Part shown: positions 42,148 to 50,805 of the stretch, in pieces
Numbering within the stretch: position 1 is the first letter of the stretch
Layout of the letters: the number at the start of each line of letters is the position of its first letter
Made by a program: the position numbers and the translations under genes
From: Intrasporangium oryzae NRRL B-24470
Lineage (GTDB): Bacteria; Actinomycetota; Actinomycetes; Actinomycetales; Dermatophilaceae
Direction of reading: 5' to 3'
Length of the DNA stretch: 64,000 nt
Assembly: GCF_000576595.1 (NCBI RefSeq)
Contig: NZ_AWSA01000018.1
Location: 31,002 to 95,001 of the forward strand
The notes under the pieces: generated by a model
Seen by the model: only the letters and a program-made list of their open reading frames with translations
Database searches by the model: none
Told to the model about the DNA's origin: nothing

Positions 42148-43343
42148 CGCGAACGTCCTATCTGCCACAACGCCGCGCACACGTCGTCGACGTCGTCGTC
42201 GGTCAGGTTCTGGTCGCACGGGAGCGAGAGCGTCTCGTCGAAGACCTCGTCGGCTCCCGGGAGCCCGTCAGGGGGCAGGACGCTGGTGCGTCCGTGCCAG
42301 GTCAGTCGGTGGAGGGGTATGAAGTGCACGGAGGTGCCGATGCCGAGCTGCGCCAGCCGCTCGATGAGCGCGTCGCGCCCGAGCGGGTAGTCCGGCCGGA
42401 TCCGTACCGCATAGAGGTGCCAGGCGTGGCGACCGGAGGGCGGACGCGGGGGCAGGCTGATCGATGCGAGCCCGGCGAGCTGGCTGTCGTACCGGCGCGC
42501 GACCTCGGCGCGACGGGCCTGGTCCGCGTCGAACCGGCGCAGCTGGGCACGGCCGACCGCGGCCTGCACGTCGGTGAGGTTGGCCTTGAGGCCGTCCTCC
42601 GCCACGTCGTAGCGCCATCCGGCACCCGGGAGGTAGCGCCGCCAGGCGTCCTTGGACATCCCGTGCAGCCTCAGGCTGATGAGCCGGTCTGCGAGCTCCT
42701 CGTCGTCCGTCGTGACCATGCCGCCCTCGCCGATCGCGAGGTTCTTCGTCGCGTAGAAGCTGAAGCACGTGGCCCGGGAGATCGAGCCCACCCGACGGGG
42801 TCCGACCTCGGCGCCGAGCGCGTGGGCGGCGTCCTCGATGACGCGGTCGAGCCCGAGCCCGGCCGCGTCGGCCGCGGCCTCGACGTCGACCGGGTGCCCG
42901 CCGAGGTGGACGACGACCATCGCGGACACGCCACCCGCGGCGCGGACCGCCGCGCGGATGTGGGTCGCCGTCGGCAGGGCAGTGACTGGGTCGACGTCCA
43001 CGAGGACCGGCACCAGACCCGCGTGGGCGATCGCGCTGGCAGCGCCGCAGAAGGTGTCGGTGGACATGAGCACGCGCGAGCCGGGAGCGAGGCCGAGGCC
43101 CCGGAGCGCCAGCTCGATGCCGGCCGTGCAGGAGCTGACGGCCACCGCCCTGGAGGCCCTCACGTGGGCCGCGAGCTCAGCCTCGAAGGCGAGCACCTGC
43201 CGACCCGTCGTCACCCAGCCGGACTCGAGCACCTCCTGGACGGCACTGCGCGCCTCGGGGCCGATGACAGTGCGCGCGAAGGGGATCTGGCGCGCCGGGA
43301 GAGCACCTGCCAGCCGTGGCTCGGTGGGTGTCTCGACGCTCAT
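42144..43343 (-). CDS. DegT/DnrJ/EryC1 sugar aminotransferase
   Basis: A 399-residue PLP enzyme. VSSCTAGIELAL is the phosphate-binding region, VIEDAAHALGAE supplies the cofactor Asp, and CFSFYATKNLAIGEGG carries the Schiff-base Lys. ANLTDVQAAVGRAQL and HLYAVRI are family landmarks. It should aminate a 4-keto-6-deoxy sugar nucleotide, probably from the dehydratase encoded next. It is the first gene of the twelve-gene EPS operon, with GAGGAGC before the ATG at 43343. The 93 bp up to the response-regulator gene may hold the operon promoter, or the whole run may be one transcript. Confidence 0.9.
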   Translation of the reverse strand: MSVETPTEPRLAGALPARQIPFARTVIGPEARSAVQEVLESGWVTTGRQVLAFEAELAAHVRASRAVAVSSCTAGIELALRGLGLAPGSRVLMSTDTFCGAASAIAHAGLVPVLVDVDPVTALPTATHIRAAVRAAGGVSAMVVVHLGGHPVDVEAAADAAGLGLDRVIEDAAHALGAEVGPRRVGSISRATCFSFYATKNLAIGEGGMVTTDDEELADRLISLRLHGMSKDAWRRYLPGAGWRYDVAEDGLKANLTDVQAAVGRAQLRRFDADQARRAEVARRYDSQLAGLASISLPPRPPSGRHAWHLYAVRIRPDYPLGRDALIERLAQLGIGTSVHFIPLHRLTWHGRTSVLPPDGLPGADEVFDETLSLPCDQNLTDDDVDDVCAALWQIGRSR

Positions 43344-43436
43344 GACCGCTCCTCGTCCAGGGACGTCGGCCGCTTTCGCAGCGAGCCGACCTCGACGTGT
43401 TCGACGGTAGGAAGCCCTGCAGCAGGGCACACCCGT

Positions 43437-44144
43437 CTAGCGCCCGAGGGTGCCTACGCCATTCGCGGTAGACGCGCTCTCGTGACTCCAACCGAGAAGG
43501 CCGCCGCCCCTCGCGAGGACGACGGCGGCGAGCGCTGAGTGGACCTGAAGGCGCCGGAGAATCGCACCGACGTGGGTGCGCACGGTGTTCGGCGACATGC
43601 TGAGCGCCGCGGCCGTCTGCTCGCGCGAGCGCCCGTCGATGAGACACCGCAGCACGTCCATCTGGCGGGGTGTGAGACCGGAGAGGAGCGAGCTGGCGAC
43701 GTGCGGTGGGTGGAGGGCGACCGACTCGGACAGGGCCCGGCTCAACAGCTCGGTGGGGATGAAGACGTCGCCTGCGGCCACGGCACCGAGCGCGGCGACC
43801 AGCTGGCTGAGGGGCTCGTCGAGCCGCACCCAGCCGCGGACTCCGATCTCGAGCGCCTCACGCGCCGAGACCCGCGCTCCGGGCTCGGAGACGAGCACGA
43901 CGCCCAGGCCGGGACAGCGCTCGCCCGCCCAGCGGGCCAGCTCCAGGCCCCCCTCGTCCCCCACGCCGATGACGACGACGAGCACGTCGACGGGCGCGGA
44001 CCCGAGCGCCAGCAGCACCTCGGCCGGGTCGGTGGCGCAGCCCATGACCGAGACACCCGGTTCGGCACTGAGCGCCTCGGCCAGTGCCTCCATCAGCACC
44101 TGCTGCCGGGTGAAAAGGACAACCCTCGTGGGGTCGGTCACCAT
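43437..44144 (-). CDS. LuxR-type regulator with degenerate receiver domain
   Basis: A 235-residue protein with the layout of a NarL/FixJ response regulator and a good C-terminal LuxR helix-turn-helix (LTPRQMDVLRCLIDGRSREQ to NTVRTHVGAILRRL). The receiver lacks the acidic pair near residue 10 (FTRQQ where the family has DD) and the phosphorylated Asp (VVVIGVGDE). It therefore probably works without phosphorylation, or as a partner of the intact regulator encoded next door. It lies between the two-component pair and the EPS operon on the same strand, so the EPS genes are the expected target. Confidence 0.82.
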   Translation of the reverse strand: MVTDPTRVVLFTRQQVLMEALAEALSAEPGVSVMGCATDPAEVLLALGSAPVDVLVVVIGVGDEGGLELARWAGERCPGLGVVLVSEPGARVSAREALEIGVRGWVRLDEPLSQLVAALGAVAAGDVFIPTELLSRALSESVALHPPHVASSLLSGLTPRQMDVLRCLIDGRSREQTAAALSMSPNTVRTHVGAILRRLQVHSALAAVVLARGGGLLGWSHESASTANGVGTLGR

Positions 44145-44233
44145 GACGACAGCATCGGGGGCCCTGCCCGCCCGCACACCCAGCGTCTGGACGACTCCGC
44201 CCTACGTCAGTTGGCCGAACCCCGGAGCAGACC

Positions 44234-44884
44234 TCACGACCTCAGGCGCGCCGGCCAGACGTCAGACGTTGCATGGTCGGCCATGAGGGCGGCGGCCTCC
44301 AGACGGGAGTGCACCCCCAGCTTCGTGAGCAGGTTCTGCACGTGGGTCCGGGCGGTGCTGTTGCGCACCCCGAGCTGCTCGGCGATCTGCTGGGTGGTCT
44401 GTCCGCGCGTGATGCACCGCAGGACGTCCCACTCACGGTCGGTGAGGAACCGGAGCACCCAGAGCGGGTCCTGGGTGGCGGGCGGCAGGAAGGCGCGCTG
44501 GAGCAGGCTCGCCTCGACCGCCACCTGACCTGCCGCCGCGCGGTCGAGCATCCCGCAGATCTCGTCCATCGACATCGATTTGCAGAGGAACCCTGCGGCG
44601 CCGAGTGCGAGGACGCCGGCCACGGCCTGGGGATCGGCCGTCGCAGAGAAGATGACGACGCGGGTCCTGGGGTAGTCGGAGACCATCGTCCGGAGCGCTC
44701 CGAGACTCGTCTCCCCCGGGAAGTGCAGGTCGAGCAGGCACACGTCGGGGTCGTGCGCCCCGACGGACAGCAGGGCCTCGTCGGGTGTGACGGCGAGGCC
44801 GACGACCTCGTGCCCCCGCGCCCGGAGCGAGCCGGCGAGCGCCTCGAGCAGCATCCGATGGTCGTCGCAGACGACGATCCGCAT
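44234..44884 (-). CDS. NarL/FixJ-type response regulator
   Basis: A 216-residue regulator. The receiver has Asp7-Asp8 (CDDHRML), the phospho-acceptor Asp52 (LLDLHFPGE) and the conserved Lys in FLCKSMS. A linker leads to the LuxR helix-turn-helix (LTDREWDVLRCITRGQT to TARTHVQNLLTKLG). It is phosphorylated by a partner kinase and then binds promoter DNA as a dimer. Its ATG overlaps the stop of the histidine-kinase gene (TGATG), fixing the partnership. Probable control of the EPS operon just downstream. Confidence 0.9.
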   Translation of the reverse strand: MRIVVCDDHRMLLEALAGSLRARGHEVVGLAVTPDEALLSVGAHDPDVCLLDLHFPGETSLGALRTMVSDYPRTRVVIFSATADPQAVAGVLALGAAGFLCKSMSMDEICGMLDRAAAGQVAVEASLLQRAFLPPATQDPLWVLRFLTDREWDVLRCITRGQTTQQIAEQLGVRNSTARTHVQNLLTKLGVHSRLEAAALMADHATSDVWPARLRS

Positions 44885-45591
44885 CAGGGTCCACCCCGCC
44901 GGTCGAGCGGCAGCCGGACGGTCGCGACGGCACCACCGCCGTCGCGGTTGCCGAGTGCGAGCCGTCCCCCACAGTCGGTGAGGATCGCCCGAGCCGTGAC
45001 GAGCCCGAGCGAGTGCTGTGGCGCGAGGTTGCCGAGACCGGGTCCGTCGTCGGCGATGGTCACGACCCCCCCGGACGACCCGGACGTGACCGTGACCTCA
45101 ACGTGCCCCAGCTCGCCCGCAGCTCGAATCGCGTTGTCCAGCAGGCAGATCAGTGCGCGCGCGAGTGCGGTGCGCCGCGCGACGACGAGCACCTCGCCGG
45201 TGACGTCGAGCATGTGCGAGCACCCCGTTCCCGCGAACGTGCACGACATGGCGAACCGGACCACCTGTCCCAGGTCGAGCACGACCCGATCGTCGGGAAG
45301 GCGGTCTCCGAGCACGGAGTCGACGAGGTCGATGAGCCACGCCGCCTCGTGCCTGATGCCGGCGAGCCGCGCCTCCGCGTCGGGTCTGGGGTCGTGCCCC
45401 GGTCCGGGGTCGTCAGCCAGGAGCCGAATGATCGCCAGCGGCTGCCGGAGGTCGTGACAGAGGGAACGGACTGAACTCTCAGCGGGCCCGTTCCCCGGGA
45501 CGACCTCGCCCACGAACCCGCTGCCTTTCAAGGCCATAGCTGGTCCGACCCCCCGCTTGGGTCGGACGACGGAACTCTTGTGCGTTGACAT
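44884..45591 (-). CDS. short soluble histidine kinase
   Basis: A 235-residue kinase without TM or sensor domain. The H-box SLCHDLRQPLAIIRLL has phospho-acceptor His46. The N-box is LLDNAIRAAG, the G1 box ADDGPGLG, and RLALGNRDGGGAVATVRLPL is the end of the HATPase fold. It autophosphorylates and passes the phosphate to the regulator encoded directly after it. The signal must come from another protein or from cytoplasmic conditions; the first 40 residues are too short for a known sensor. The ATG follows GGGGGAG. It lies beside a gene-free region of about 775 bp. Confidence 0.85.
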   Translation of the reverse strand: MSTHKSSVVRPKRGVGPAMALKGSGFVGEVVPGNGPAESSVRSLCHDLRQPLAIIRLLADDPGPGHDPRPDAEARLAGIRHEAAWLIDLVDSVLGDRLPDDRVVLDLGQVVRFAMSCTFAGTGCSHMLDVTGEVLVVARRTALARALICLLDNAIRAAGELGHVEVTVTSGSSGGVVTIADDGPGLGNLAPQHSLGLVTARAILTDCGGRLALGNRDGGGAVATVRLPLDRRGGP

Positions 45592-46366
45592 GCATCTCCC
45601 CCACCGTTTTCACCCTGTTCCCACCCATGTATGCCGCGGACCCCCGTCCGCTGTCCCCGATGCCCTGCTCCGGCGACCTCCCCGGCGCCGTGACTGGACC
45701 CTCACGCGTTCGGGGGCGCGTGCGCTCGCCGAAGGGGGGCGACAGCCGGTCGACTCTCACGGGGACGCGCCTGGGCCGCCACGCAGCGACGTGCGTGTCC
45801 GAGCGATGAAGCCGAGTACGTCATGCGACCGCGTCCGCGTGTCGGGAGTCGTGCAGGAAACGAGAGAGGACTGTCGTGGAGCTCACGGCAGTGAACGGCG
45901 TGAATGCCATGGGGGGTCACTGTGGGCCCCCCGTATCTCGGCAGGCTAACACCGCCCCTCGCACGGTCGTGGGCGTTCGCGGAAGTGCGACGCAGCTCGG
46001 CGCTGAGGTCACGCGGAGGGCCCGCGGACAGGTGGCAGGACGGCCTCACGGGCCCTGCCCGGCCACTCCCACACACGTTCGTCTCGTCGGACCCGTGCGT
46101 CATCGTCCTTCCCCCCTCGGATGTTCCCCGTCGGAAATACCCCCGAGAACGAGCGAGTAACGTCACCACCTGTACTCCGCTTTCCTGACAGGAACCTGTG
46201 ACCGCGCGCACCTCCTGGTTGCCGCCGCCGATCCTGCGCAGGACGTTTGGGGATGAATGCCGCGCAGTCGGGTGACGTGGGTCACTTGTCGGCGATCCGG
46301 CCAACGATCACGCCGTCCCGCTCGTCGTTCAGGGGAGACGACTCCCGCGACCCGACGACAGGACCC
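45592..46366. promoter_or_regulatory. 775-bp gene-free region between divergent genes
   Basis: No frame here has convincing codon bias, family motifs and a ribosome site together. The region contains locally AT-rich islands (around 45590-45640, 45790-45870 and 46085-46200) that probably hold promoters for the kinase gene (minus) and the TM protein (plus). It also has one CATGTATGCCG motif at about 45628 and a dyad at 46182-46194. A small RNA or peptide gene cannot be excluded. Confidence 0.45.
46182..46194. promoter_or_regulatory. 13-bp dyad TTCCTGACAGGAA
   Basis: A perfect inverted repeat TTCCTG-A-CAGGAA about 170 bp before the TM-protein gene, in the only AT-richer part of the gene-free region. 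It is a possible operator; no binding protein can be named. Confidence 0.35.
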
Positions 46367-47113
46367 ATGACGGCCGACACCCCAGACCTGACCGCGACCA
46401 CCCACTCGACCGAGACGACGCGCACGGCCGAGCCCCAGTCCCTGCAGCCCCCGGCGCCCCGGACCCGGATCCTCGACCTCTCCCTGACCCAGCTCATCGG
46501 GAGCTCCCTGGCGGCCGCCACGGCTGCCGGGCTCGGCTCCCGCCTCGGCGTGGTCGGGACGATCGCCGGCGCGGCCGTCGGGTCGGTCATCACGGCCGTC
46601 GCGGCGAGCGTGTACACGACCTCGATGAACCGGGCGCGCGAGGCCCTGCTCGCCGCACGGGCGCTCGGCCGTCGCGACGGCGTGGTCCCGTGGCTCGACC
46701 GGTGGCGCCTGCCCGACCAGACCCAGGCACGGCGGCTGCTGGCTACCGCCGGAGTCGTCTTCCTCGTCGCGGCGGCGTTCCTGACGGGTCTGCAGCTGGC
46801 GACGGGCGCCTCGGTCACGGGAACCTCGATCGGCACCCGGGCCCAGGCCGCGCCCGCGCGCGAGGTCTCCCGTTCGCCCCACCCCGCGACCGCCACGACG
46901 CCCGCGGGCGTGACCGGCACCCCGACCCCGTCGGGCACCGGGCAGCAGGGCGGCCTTGCTGGCACGGCCACCGCGCCACCTGCGCCGGCCGCGTCCGGCG
47001 CATCGACCGGGACTGCGGGACCTGCCGCCGCGACGGGTACGCCGAGTCCGGCGACACCCGGCACGTCAGCCACCTCGCCCCCGGCGACGACCCAGGTGGG
47101 TCAGGCCGGCTGA
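46367..47113 (+). CDS. membrane protein with Thr/Pro/Gly-rich extracellular tail
   Basis: A 248-residue protein. The N-terminal 50 residues are polar. Segment TQLIGSSLAAATAAGLGSRL to VGSVITAVAASVYTT (about 44-84) is membrane-like with glycine. A second clear TM (LLATAGVVFLVAAAFLTGLQLA, about 126-147) is followed by 100 residues of Ala/Thr/Pro/Gly that would lie outside and could be glycosylated. No family recognised. The ATG at 46367 is preferred as upstream in-frame codons are not protein-like. It overlaps the RNB gene end by 13 bp, tail to tail. Confidence 0.68.
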   Translation: MTADTPDLTATTHSTETTRTAEPQSLQPPAPRTRILDLSLTQLIGSSLAAATAAGLGSRLGVVGTIAGAAVGSVITAVAASVYTTSMNRAREALLAARALGRRDGVVPWLDRWRLPDQTQARRLLATAGVVFLVAAAFLTGLQLATGASVTGTSIGTRAQAAPAREVSRSPHPATATTPAGVTGTPTPSGTGQQGGLAGTATAPPAPAASGASTGTAGPAAATGTPSPATPGTSATSPPATTQVGQAG

Positions 47114-48585
47114 CCGGCCGACGCCGGCCGCGCCCCTGCCTCGGCCGGACCGACGAGTGACAACATCAGAGTGCCCGTCTCGATCTCGGCGGCGTCGACC
47201 CGCACGGTGACCGCGTCGCCGCCGTCGGCCTCTCCCGACGCCCGGGCGACGACGGCATACTCGATGAGCTGGACGACGACTCCCTTGCCGTTCTCGTCGA
47301 CGACGAACCCGTCCAGGTTGCTCCCGACGCGCCCACGCAGCTCAGCGGCCTCGACGGAGTCGGTGCAGGCCCGCGCGACCGCGTTGGCCCGCCGGTCGGA
47401 CTCGCGCATGATCTCCGGCAGGGTCGGCAGCGCCTCGCGGGCCCACGCAGGCACGTCCGTGCCGGACGAGAGCGCCTCGCACACGACGAGGCCGAAGCGG
47501 TCGACGAGACGACGGAGCGGCGCCGTCACGTGGGCGTAGGCGCTCGCGACGGCCGCGTGCTCCGGGTGGTTGGGGACCTGGCCGTCGAAGGGGGTGTAGT
47601 CGGCCCCCCGGAAGAGGGTCGTCGCCTCGTGGATGAGGGCGAGGTGCACCGGGTCGGCCCGGTCGAGGGTGCGCAGGAACTGGCCGTAGAGCATGTCGTC
47701 CGGCCAGGGCACCCCGGCGGCGGCCGCCTGCCGGCGGAAGCGCTTGACGTCGCGCGGGTCGGCCTGCGGCATCGTCCGGAGGATGCCGACCCGCCCCTCG
47801 AGCATCAGCTCGGCCGCTGCCATCCCCGTCATGAGGGAGATCTGGGCGTTCCAGTCCTCGGCGGCAAGGACCGGGCGGAACGAGACGCGGAAGGTGCCGT
47901 CGGCGTCCTCGTCGACCGCCTGCTCCGGCATCGGCAGGGACGCGCCCCCGCGCTCCTGCTCGAGGGCGATGCGCTTCTCGCCGACCTCCTTGAGCAGCAC
48001 GAGGAGCTCGTCGGCACTCCCGTCGTCGACGAGTCGCTGCACCTCGGCGTAGTCGTAGCGGCGGACGCTGCGCACGAGCGCGCGGTAGACCGAGGCGTCG
48101 GCGCACTGACCGTCGGGCCCGAGGACCAGGTCCCAGACGAAGGCCGGGCGGACCTGCCCGGGAAGGAGGCTCGCAGCGCCCTCGCTCAGCTCGCTCGGGT
48201 GGAGCTGGGCACGCCGGTCGGGGCAGTACACCGTCTGCCCGCGGCGGCGAGCCTCCGCGTCGATGGCCCCTCCGGCGCGGACGAAGGCCGGCACGTCGGC
48301 GATCGCGTACCGCACGCGATAGCCGTCGCCCTGCCGCTCGATCGAGAGCGCCTGGTCGAGGTCCATCGAGGTCGGCGGGTCGATCGTGACGAACGGGACG
48401 GCCGTCTCGTCGCGGTCGGGCAGCGGCGCAGCGCCGGCGGCGGCCTTCGCCTCGGCGACGACGTCCGCCGGGAAGTCGGTACGGATCTCGAACTCCTGCC
48501 GGACGGCCTCGAACCGGGCCAACAGCGCGGCACCGGTGTCACCGGGGGTCTCGGCGGGACGATAGACGATCTTGCGCAGGGCCAT
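47101..48585 (-). CDS. RNB-domain ribonuclease (RNase II/R type)
   Basis: A 494-residue exoribonuclease-like protein. The catalytic loop is TIDPPTSMDLDQALSI (67-82), with Asp69, Asp75 and Asp77 matching three of the four Mg-binding Asp of RNase II; the fourth is Gln78, a substitution I have seen as usual in the actinobacterial subfamily. Later, RGADYTPFDGQVPNHPEHAAVASAYAHVTAPLRRLVDRF is the typical C-terminal RNB end (only landmarks given: the TAPLRRLVDR motif). It degrades RNA 3' to 5'. No cold-shock or S1 domains are present, unlike classic RNase R. It stands alone on the minus strand. Confidence 0.88.
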   Translation of the reverse strand: MALRKIVYRPAETPGDTGAALLARFEAVRQEFEIRTDFPADVVAEAKAAAGAAPLPDRDETAVPFVTIDPPTSMDLDQALSIERQGDGYRVRYAIADVPAFVRAGGAIDAEARRRGQTVYCPDRRAQLHPSELSEGAASLLPGQVRPAFVWDLVLGPDGQCADASVYRALVRSVRRYDYAEVQRLVDDGSADELLVLLKEVGEKRIALEQERGGASLPMPEQAVDEDADGTFRVSFRPVLAAEDWNAQISLMTGMAAAELMLEGRVGILRTMPQADPRDVKRFRRQAAAAGVPWPDDMLYGQFLRTLDRADPVHLALIHEATTLFRGADYTPFDGQVPNHPEHAAVASAYAHVTAPLRRLVDRFGLVVCEALSSGTDVPAWAREALPTLPEIMRESDRRANAVARACTDSVEAAELRGRVGSNLDGFVVDENGKGVVVQLIEYAVVARASGEADGGDAVTVRVDAAEIETGTLMLSLVGPAEAGARPASAGQPA

Positions 48586-48731
48586 GCCGACACCCTACGC
48601 ACGAGGGCAGGGGAAGGAGCGTGAGGCGGGCACGTGTCCGTGCGGACCGGTACCGACGGGCCATGACGCTCCCGGCGCGGCAGGGTAGGACGGGTCGGCG
48701 GCGCGCCGGAGGAGCGCCCTAGGCTGACCCC

Positions 48732-49481
48732 GTGCTGATCCTCCTCCCACCGTCCGAGGGCAAGACCGAGCGGCGGCGCGGACGGCCCCTCGACCTCGAG
48801 TCGCTCTCCTTCCCGACGCTCTCCCCCGTGCGTGAGCGGGTCATCGACGCGGCCGCGGCCGTGAGCTCCCGCCCCGACGCGCACGCCGTCCTCGGGGTCT
48901 CCCCCAACCTCGTCGAGGAGGTCGCCCGCAACACCCGGCTGCGGACGGCGCCCACGGCCCCGGCCGGCGAGGTGTACAGCGGCGTCCTCTACGACGCGCT
49001 CGACCTCGCCACCCTCGATGCCCCGTCGCGACGCCGCGCGACCCGGTCGGTCGTCGTGACCTCGGCCCTCTTCGGCGCCGTGCGGCTGTCCGACCGGATC
49101 CCCGCCTACCGCCTCTCGATGGCGGTCAACCTTCCCGGGGTCGGCCCCCTCGCGGGCGCGTGGCGCCGGCCCCTCGGCGAGGCCCTGGGGGATGCGGCCG
49201 GTCGCGGGGTCGTCGTCGACTGCCGGTCGAGCACGTATGCCGCTGCCTGGGTTCCCGCGGGCGCGCTCGCCGACCGATGGGTGCGGATCGAGGTCCCGGG
49301 AGCGACGCACATGGCCAAGCACACGCGGGGGCTCGTGGCTCGTGAGCTCGTGCGCTCGGGGGCCGCGCCGCGCACGCCCCACGCCCTGGCCGAGGCCCTG
49401 GCCGGCCCGTTCCGGGTCGACCTCGCTCCCCCGGCGCGCTCCGGTCGACCATGGCAGCTCTCCGCCACGGCGGTCGCCTGA
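48732..49481 (+). CDS. yaaA: YaaA-like peroxide-stress protein (UPF0246/DUF328)
   Basis: A 249-residue protein starting MLILLPPSEGKT, the exact family signature. YSGVLYDALDL, SALFGAVRLSDRIPAYRLSM and MAKHTRGLVAREL follow in order, the latter part of the DNA-binding helix-hairpin region seen in the structure of E. coli YaaA. E. coli YaaA lowers free iron and protects DNA during hydrogen-peroxide stress; the same role is assumed. GTG start. The permease gene begins 1 bp after its stop, so the two are probably co-translated. Confidence 0.9.
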   Translation: MLILLPPSEGKTERRRGRPLDLESLSFPTLSPVRERVIDAAAAVSSRPDAHAVLGVSPNLVEEVARNTRLRTAPTAPAGEVYSGVLYDALDLATLDAPSRRRATRSVVVTSALFGAVRLSDRIPAYRLSMAVNLPGVGPLAGAWRRPLGEALGDAAGRGVVVDCRSSTYAAAWVPAGALADRWVRIEVPGATHMAKHTRGLVARELVRSGAAPRTPHALAEALAGPFRVDLAPPARSGRPWQLSATAVA

Positions 49482-49482
49482 C

Positions 49483-50574
49483 GTGGTCGACCTCGCCCAG
49501 CTCGTCGAGCGCGTCGGCCCGATCCTCGTCTTCCTCGTGGCGATGACCTTCGTCGCGGAGGTCTGCGACCTTGCCGGGCTCTTCGACGAGGCGGCGCACT
49601 GGGCGGCCCGGGCCGCTGCCGGGCGGGTCGCGCTGCTGTGGCTGCTCGTCGTCGTGCTGGCAACGGGGTCCACCATCGTCCTCAGCCTCGACACGACGGC
49701 CGTGCTGCTCACCCCGGTCGCCATCGCGGTCGCACGTCAGGTCGGTGCGCCCCCGATGCCCTTCGCGATGACGACCCTCTGGCTCGCGAACACCGCCTCG
49801 CTCCTCCTCCCGGTGTCGAACCTGTCCAACCTGCTCGCCCTCCACCCGCTCGGCGAGCTGGGCCTCGGCACGCGCGACTACATCGCGCTCATGGCCGCCC
49901 CAGCCGTCACGGCCGTCCTTGCGACGGTCGTCGTCCTCTGGCTGCTCCATCGACGCGACCTCGGTGGGCACTACACCGACCCGCCCCGCGCGGAACCCCA
50001 CGACCACCCGCTGATGCTCATGACGGCCGGTGCCACCGTCGTCCTCGCGGTCGCGTTCGTCGCCGGCATCCAGCCGGCGATCGCGTCCACCGGCGCAGCC
50101 CTCCTCCTCTTCGCGGCGACCGCCTGGCGCGCCCCGGAGCTCCTCAGGCGGGTCACGATGCCGTGGCTGACGATCCTCGGCGTCGCGGTCCTCTTCCTCG
50201 TCATCGATGCCGCGCTCAAGCTCGGGCTCGAGGACTACCTCCGGACCGTGGTGGGGCCGGGCACCGGTGTGACCGACCTGCTCCGGATCAGCGGCATCGG
50301 CGCAGCCAGCTCCAACGCGATCAACAACCTCCCGGCCTACCTGGCGCTCGAGCCGACCGTCGCCGACGCACCCGCCCGCCTCGCCGCACTTCTCGTCGGC
50401 GTCAACGCCGGGCCCATCGTCACCCTCTGGGGCTCGGTCGCGACCCTCCTCTGGGCGCAGCGCTGTCGGTCCGCCGGCCTCACCGTCTCGGCGCGCCGGC
50501 TCGGCCTCACCGGCCTGCTCTGCGCCCTCGTGGTCGTCCCCGCCGCCACGCTCGCCCTCGCCGCAACGGCCTGA
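49483..50574 (+). CDS. ArsB/NhaD-like or SLC13-like ion permease
   Basis: A 363-residue integral membrane protein with about 10 TM segments. LSLDTTAVLLTPVAIAVARQ and TLWLANTASLLLPVSNLSNLLAL match the two conserved hairpins of the ion transporter superfamily (ArsB, CitM, NhaD). GIGAASSNAINNLPAYLAL is the second, C-terminal half-repeat. The substrate could be arsenite, an organic anion or Na+/H+; nothing in the neighbourhood (no arsR or arsC) supports arsenite. GTG start at 49483, 1 bp after YaaA. The intergenic stretch 50575-50805 afterwards holds two imperfect copies of a GGGCCGGTG-GGTGGC-GGAGCGGCA element. Confidence 0.83.
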   Translation: MVDLAQLVERVGPILVFLVAMTFVAEVCDLAGLFDEAAHWAARAAAGRVALLWLLVVVLATGSTIVLSLDTTAVLLTPVAIAVARQVGAPPMPFAMTTLWLANTASLLLPVSNLSNLLALHPLGELGLGTRDYIALMAAPAVTAVLATVVVLWLLHRRDLGGHYTDPPRAEPHDHPLMLMTAGATVVLAVAFVAGIQPAIASTGAALLLFAATAWRAPELLRRVTMPWLTILGVAVLFLVIDAALKLGLEDYLRTVVGPGTGVTDLLRISGIGAASSNAINNLPAYLALEPTVADAPARLAALLVGVNAGPIVTLWGSVATLLWAQRCRSAGLTVSARRLGLTGLLCALVVVPAATLALAATA

Positions 50575-50805
50575 CCGCCGTCACCGGACCCGGATCGCCG
50601 CGCCGGAGCCGGGCCGGTGCGGTGGCAGGAGCGGCACCCTGCCGGTCCGGCGTACCGACCAACGAGCGCCGGGCCGGTGGGGTGGCGGGAGCGGCATCGG
50701 CGGCGGCCAGCGTGCGCTGGGAGCGAGCTGACCGGCATACGGCCGCCGACGCTCCACGCCGCGAGCGGCACCTCGCCGGTCAGGCGCCCGTCGGGCCCGG
50801 CGAAC

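Noticed and set aside
49483..50574. Arsenite resistance operon
   Set aside because: The permease fold fits several ion families, and no arsR, arsC or ACR3 gene is nearby.
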